From Ferrimicrobium sp. (GTDB taxonomy: Bacteria > Actinomycetota > Acidimicrobiia > Acidimicrobiales > Acidimicrobiaceae): DNA of 5,882 bases. Made by a program: the position numbers and the translations under genes. The stretch covers positions 1 through 5,882 of the forward strand of contig DAHXNM010000061.1 in the NCBI GenBank assembly GCA_027365375.1. The letters are read 5' to 3'. Numbering within the stretch: the stretch's first letter is position 1; each line of letters opens with the position of its first letter. Positions 5,583 to 5,882 of this stretch are shown here, in pieces. The notes beneath the pieces were generated by a model that saw nothing but the letters and a program-made list of their open reading frames with translations, ran no database searches and had not been told where the DNA came from.

Positions 5583-5882
5583 AGTGAGACAAATCCATAA
5601 CCAACCGGACTGGGGCGGCGGCTGCCTCCACTTCGGGTTAAGCGGATCTTCGGAAATAAGCGGTATTCCGGTACCAAGATCGACCAGGAATCGGCAAGTT
5701 GTTGAGCGTTCTGAGGTGATTGGCCAGATTGAAGCCGTCAATCGGAGAGGTCTAGGCTACACAACCCGTGAACGGGCAAGAAAAGCCAAGGGGTTCTCCC
5801 TGGTGTCTTACTTATTGGGTTGGTTGGTTCCTGTTACGAACCAAGTGCGCTAGAGATCTGCGTTGTCACCGGGGTAACAGTA

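Larger units (their letters stand above)
5211..5882. other. Structured intergenic region upstream of the operon
   Basis: This 672-bp stretch has no gene I can support on either strand. Open frames exist (for example 5422-5853 plus and 5432-5677 minus), but their translations lack recognisable motifs and are rich in Cys, Trp and Gly runs as expected of non-coding DNA. What it does hold is a dense set of inverted repeats between 5248 and 5515, a hairpin with a strong Shine-Dalgarno/anti-Shine-Dalgarno sequence, and a pair of 17-bp tandem repeats at 5549-5582. It presumably contains the operon's promoter and leader. TACTAT (5322-5317) and TATAGT (5238-5233) on the minus strand are -10-like, without convincing -35 boxes. 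Confidence 0.5.

Noticed and set aside
4716..5600. Long plus-strand open frame (294 codons) opposite the Mur ligase membrane domain
   Set aside because: Its translation is a low-complexity Lys/Arg/Gln/Ser-rich string, the expected antisense shadow of Leu/Val-rich membrane segments. The minus strand carries clear Mur motifs over the same DNA.
5422..5853. Plus-strand open frame of 143 codons in the upstream region
   Set aside because: No recognisable domain, runs through hairpins and the 17-bp tandem repeat (which would shift frame between copies), and has no ribosome binding site. Only its last ~50 residues look mildly protein-like.
1..5882. CRISPR array, insertion sequence or integrase
   Set aside because: No regularly spaced repeats with unique spacers and no transposase or recombinase motif on either strand. 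The AT-rich left edge alone does not establish a mobile element.

Overview
All clearly coding DNA in this window lies on the minus strand. It reads as one compact cell-envelope operon transcribed from high to low coordinates: a membrane-fused MurF-like Mur ligase (5198-3609), a possible 33-codon micro-ORF (3582-3481), a D-alanine-D-alanine ligase (3393-2284), a two-TM PH/SHOCT membrane protein (2273-1581), a class I SAM-dependent methyltransferase (1584-778) and an alpha/beta hydrolase that ends early (785-75). The last three junctions are a 10-bp gap, a GTGA overlap and an ATGGCTAA overlap, which is strong evidence for co-transcription and translational coupling. The Mur ligase and Ddl are separated by 215 bp that may hold an internal promoter.

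The organism looks like a moderately GC-rich bacterium with Shine-Dalgarno initiation and GTG/TTG start options. The particular Mur ligase (polytopic N-terminus with a HYLPGR motif, C-terminus ending in YENDLPDHYP) and the Ddl with an NTIPGSL motif remind me of actinobacteria, possibly the class Acidimicrobiia. That placement is inference from memory, not proof.

Functionally, the Ddl makes a D-Ala-D-Ala dipeptide and the MurF-like enzyme would ligate such a dipeptide (or a similar amine) to an acceptor. In the ligase, the UDP-MurNAc-peptide-binding domain of canonical MurF is missing and about 160 residues of membrane segments stand in its place. No other dcw genes (murE, mraY, murD, ftsW) are present. 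This suggests a secondary, membrane-tethered peptide-ligation module rather than the housekeeping MurF locus. The PH/SHOCT protein, methyltransferase and hydrolase have no assigned substrate.

The 672 bp upstream of the operon (5211-5882) contain no convincing gene but are unusually structured: a probable RNA fold directly upstream of the Mur ligase, several further inverted repeats, a hairpin carrying a 13-nt match to the 3' end of 16S rRNA (equivalently a maximal Shine-Dalgarno on the minus strand), and two abutting 17-bp tandem repeats. At the other end, the first ~75 bp are AT-rich and coincide with loss of the hydrolase C-terminus, suggesting a rearrangement breakpoint or frameshift.
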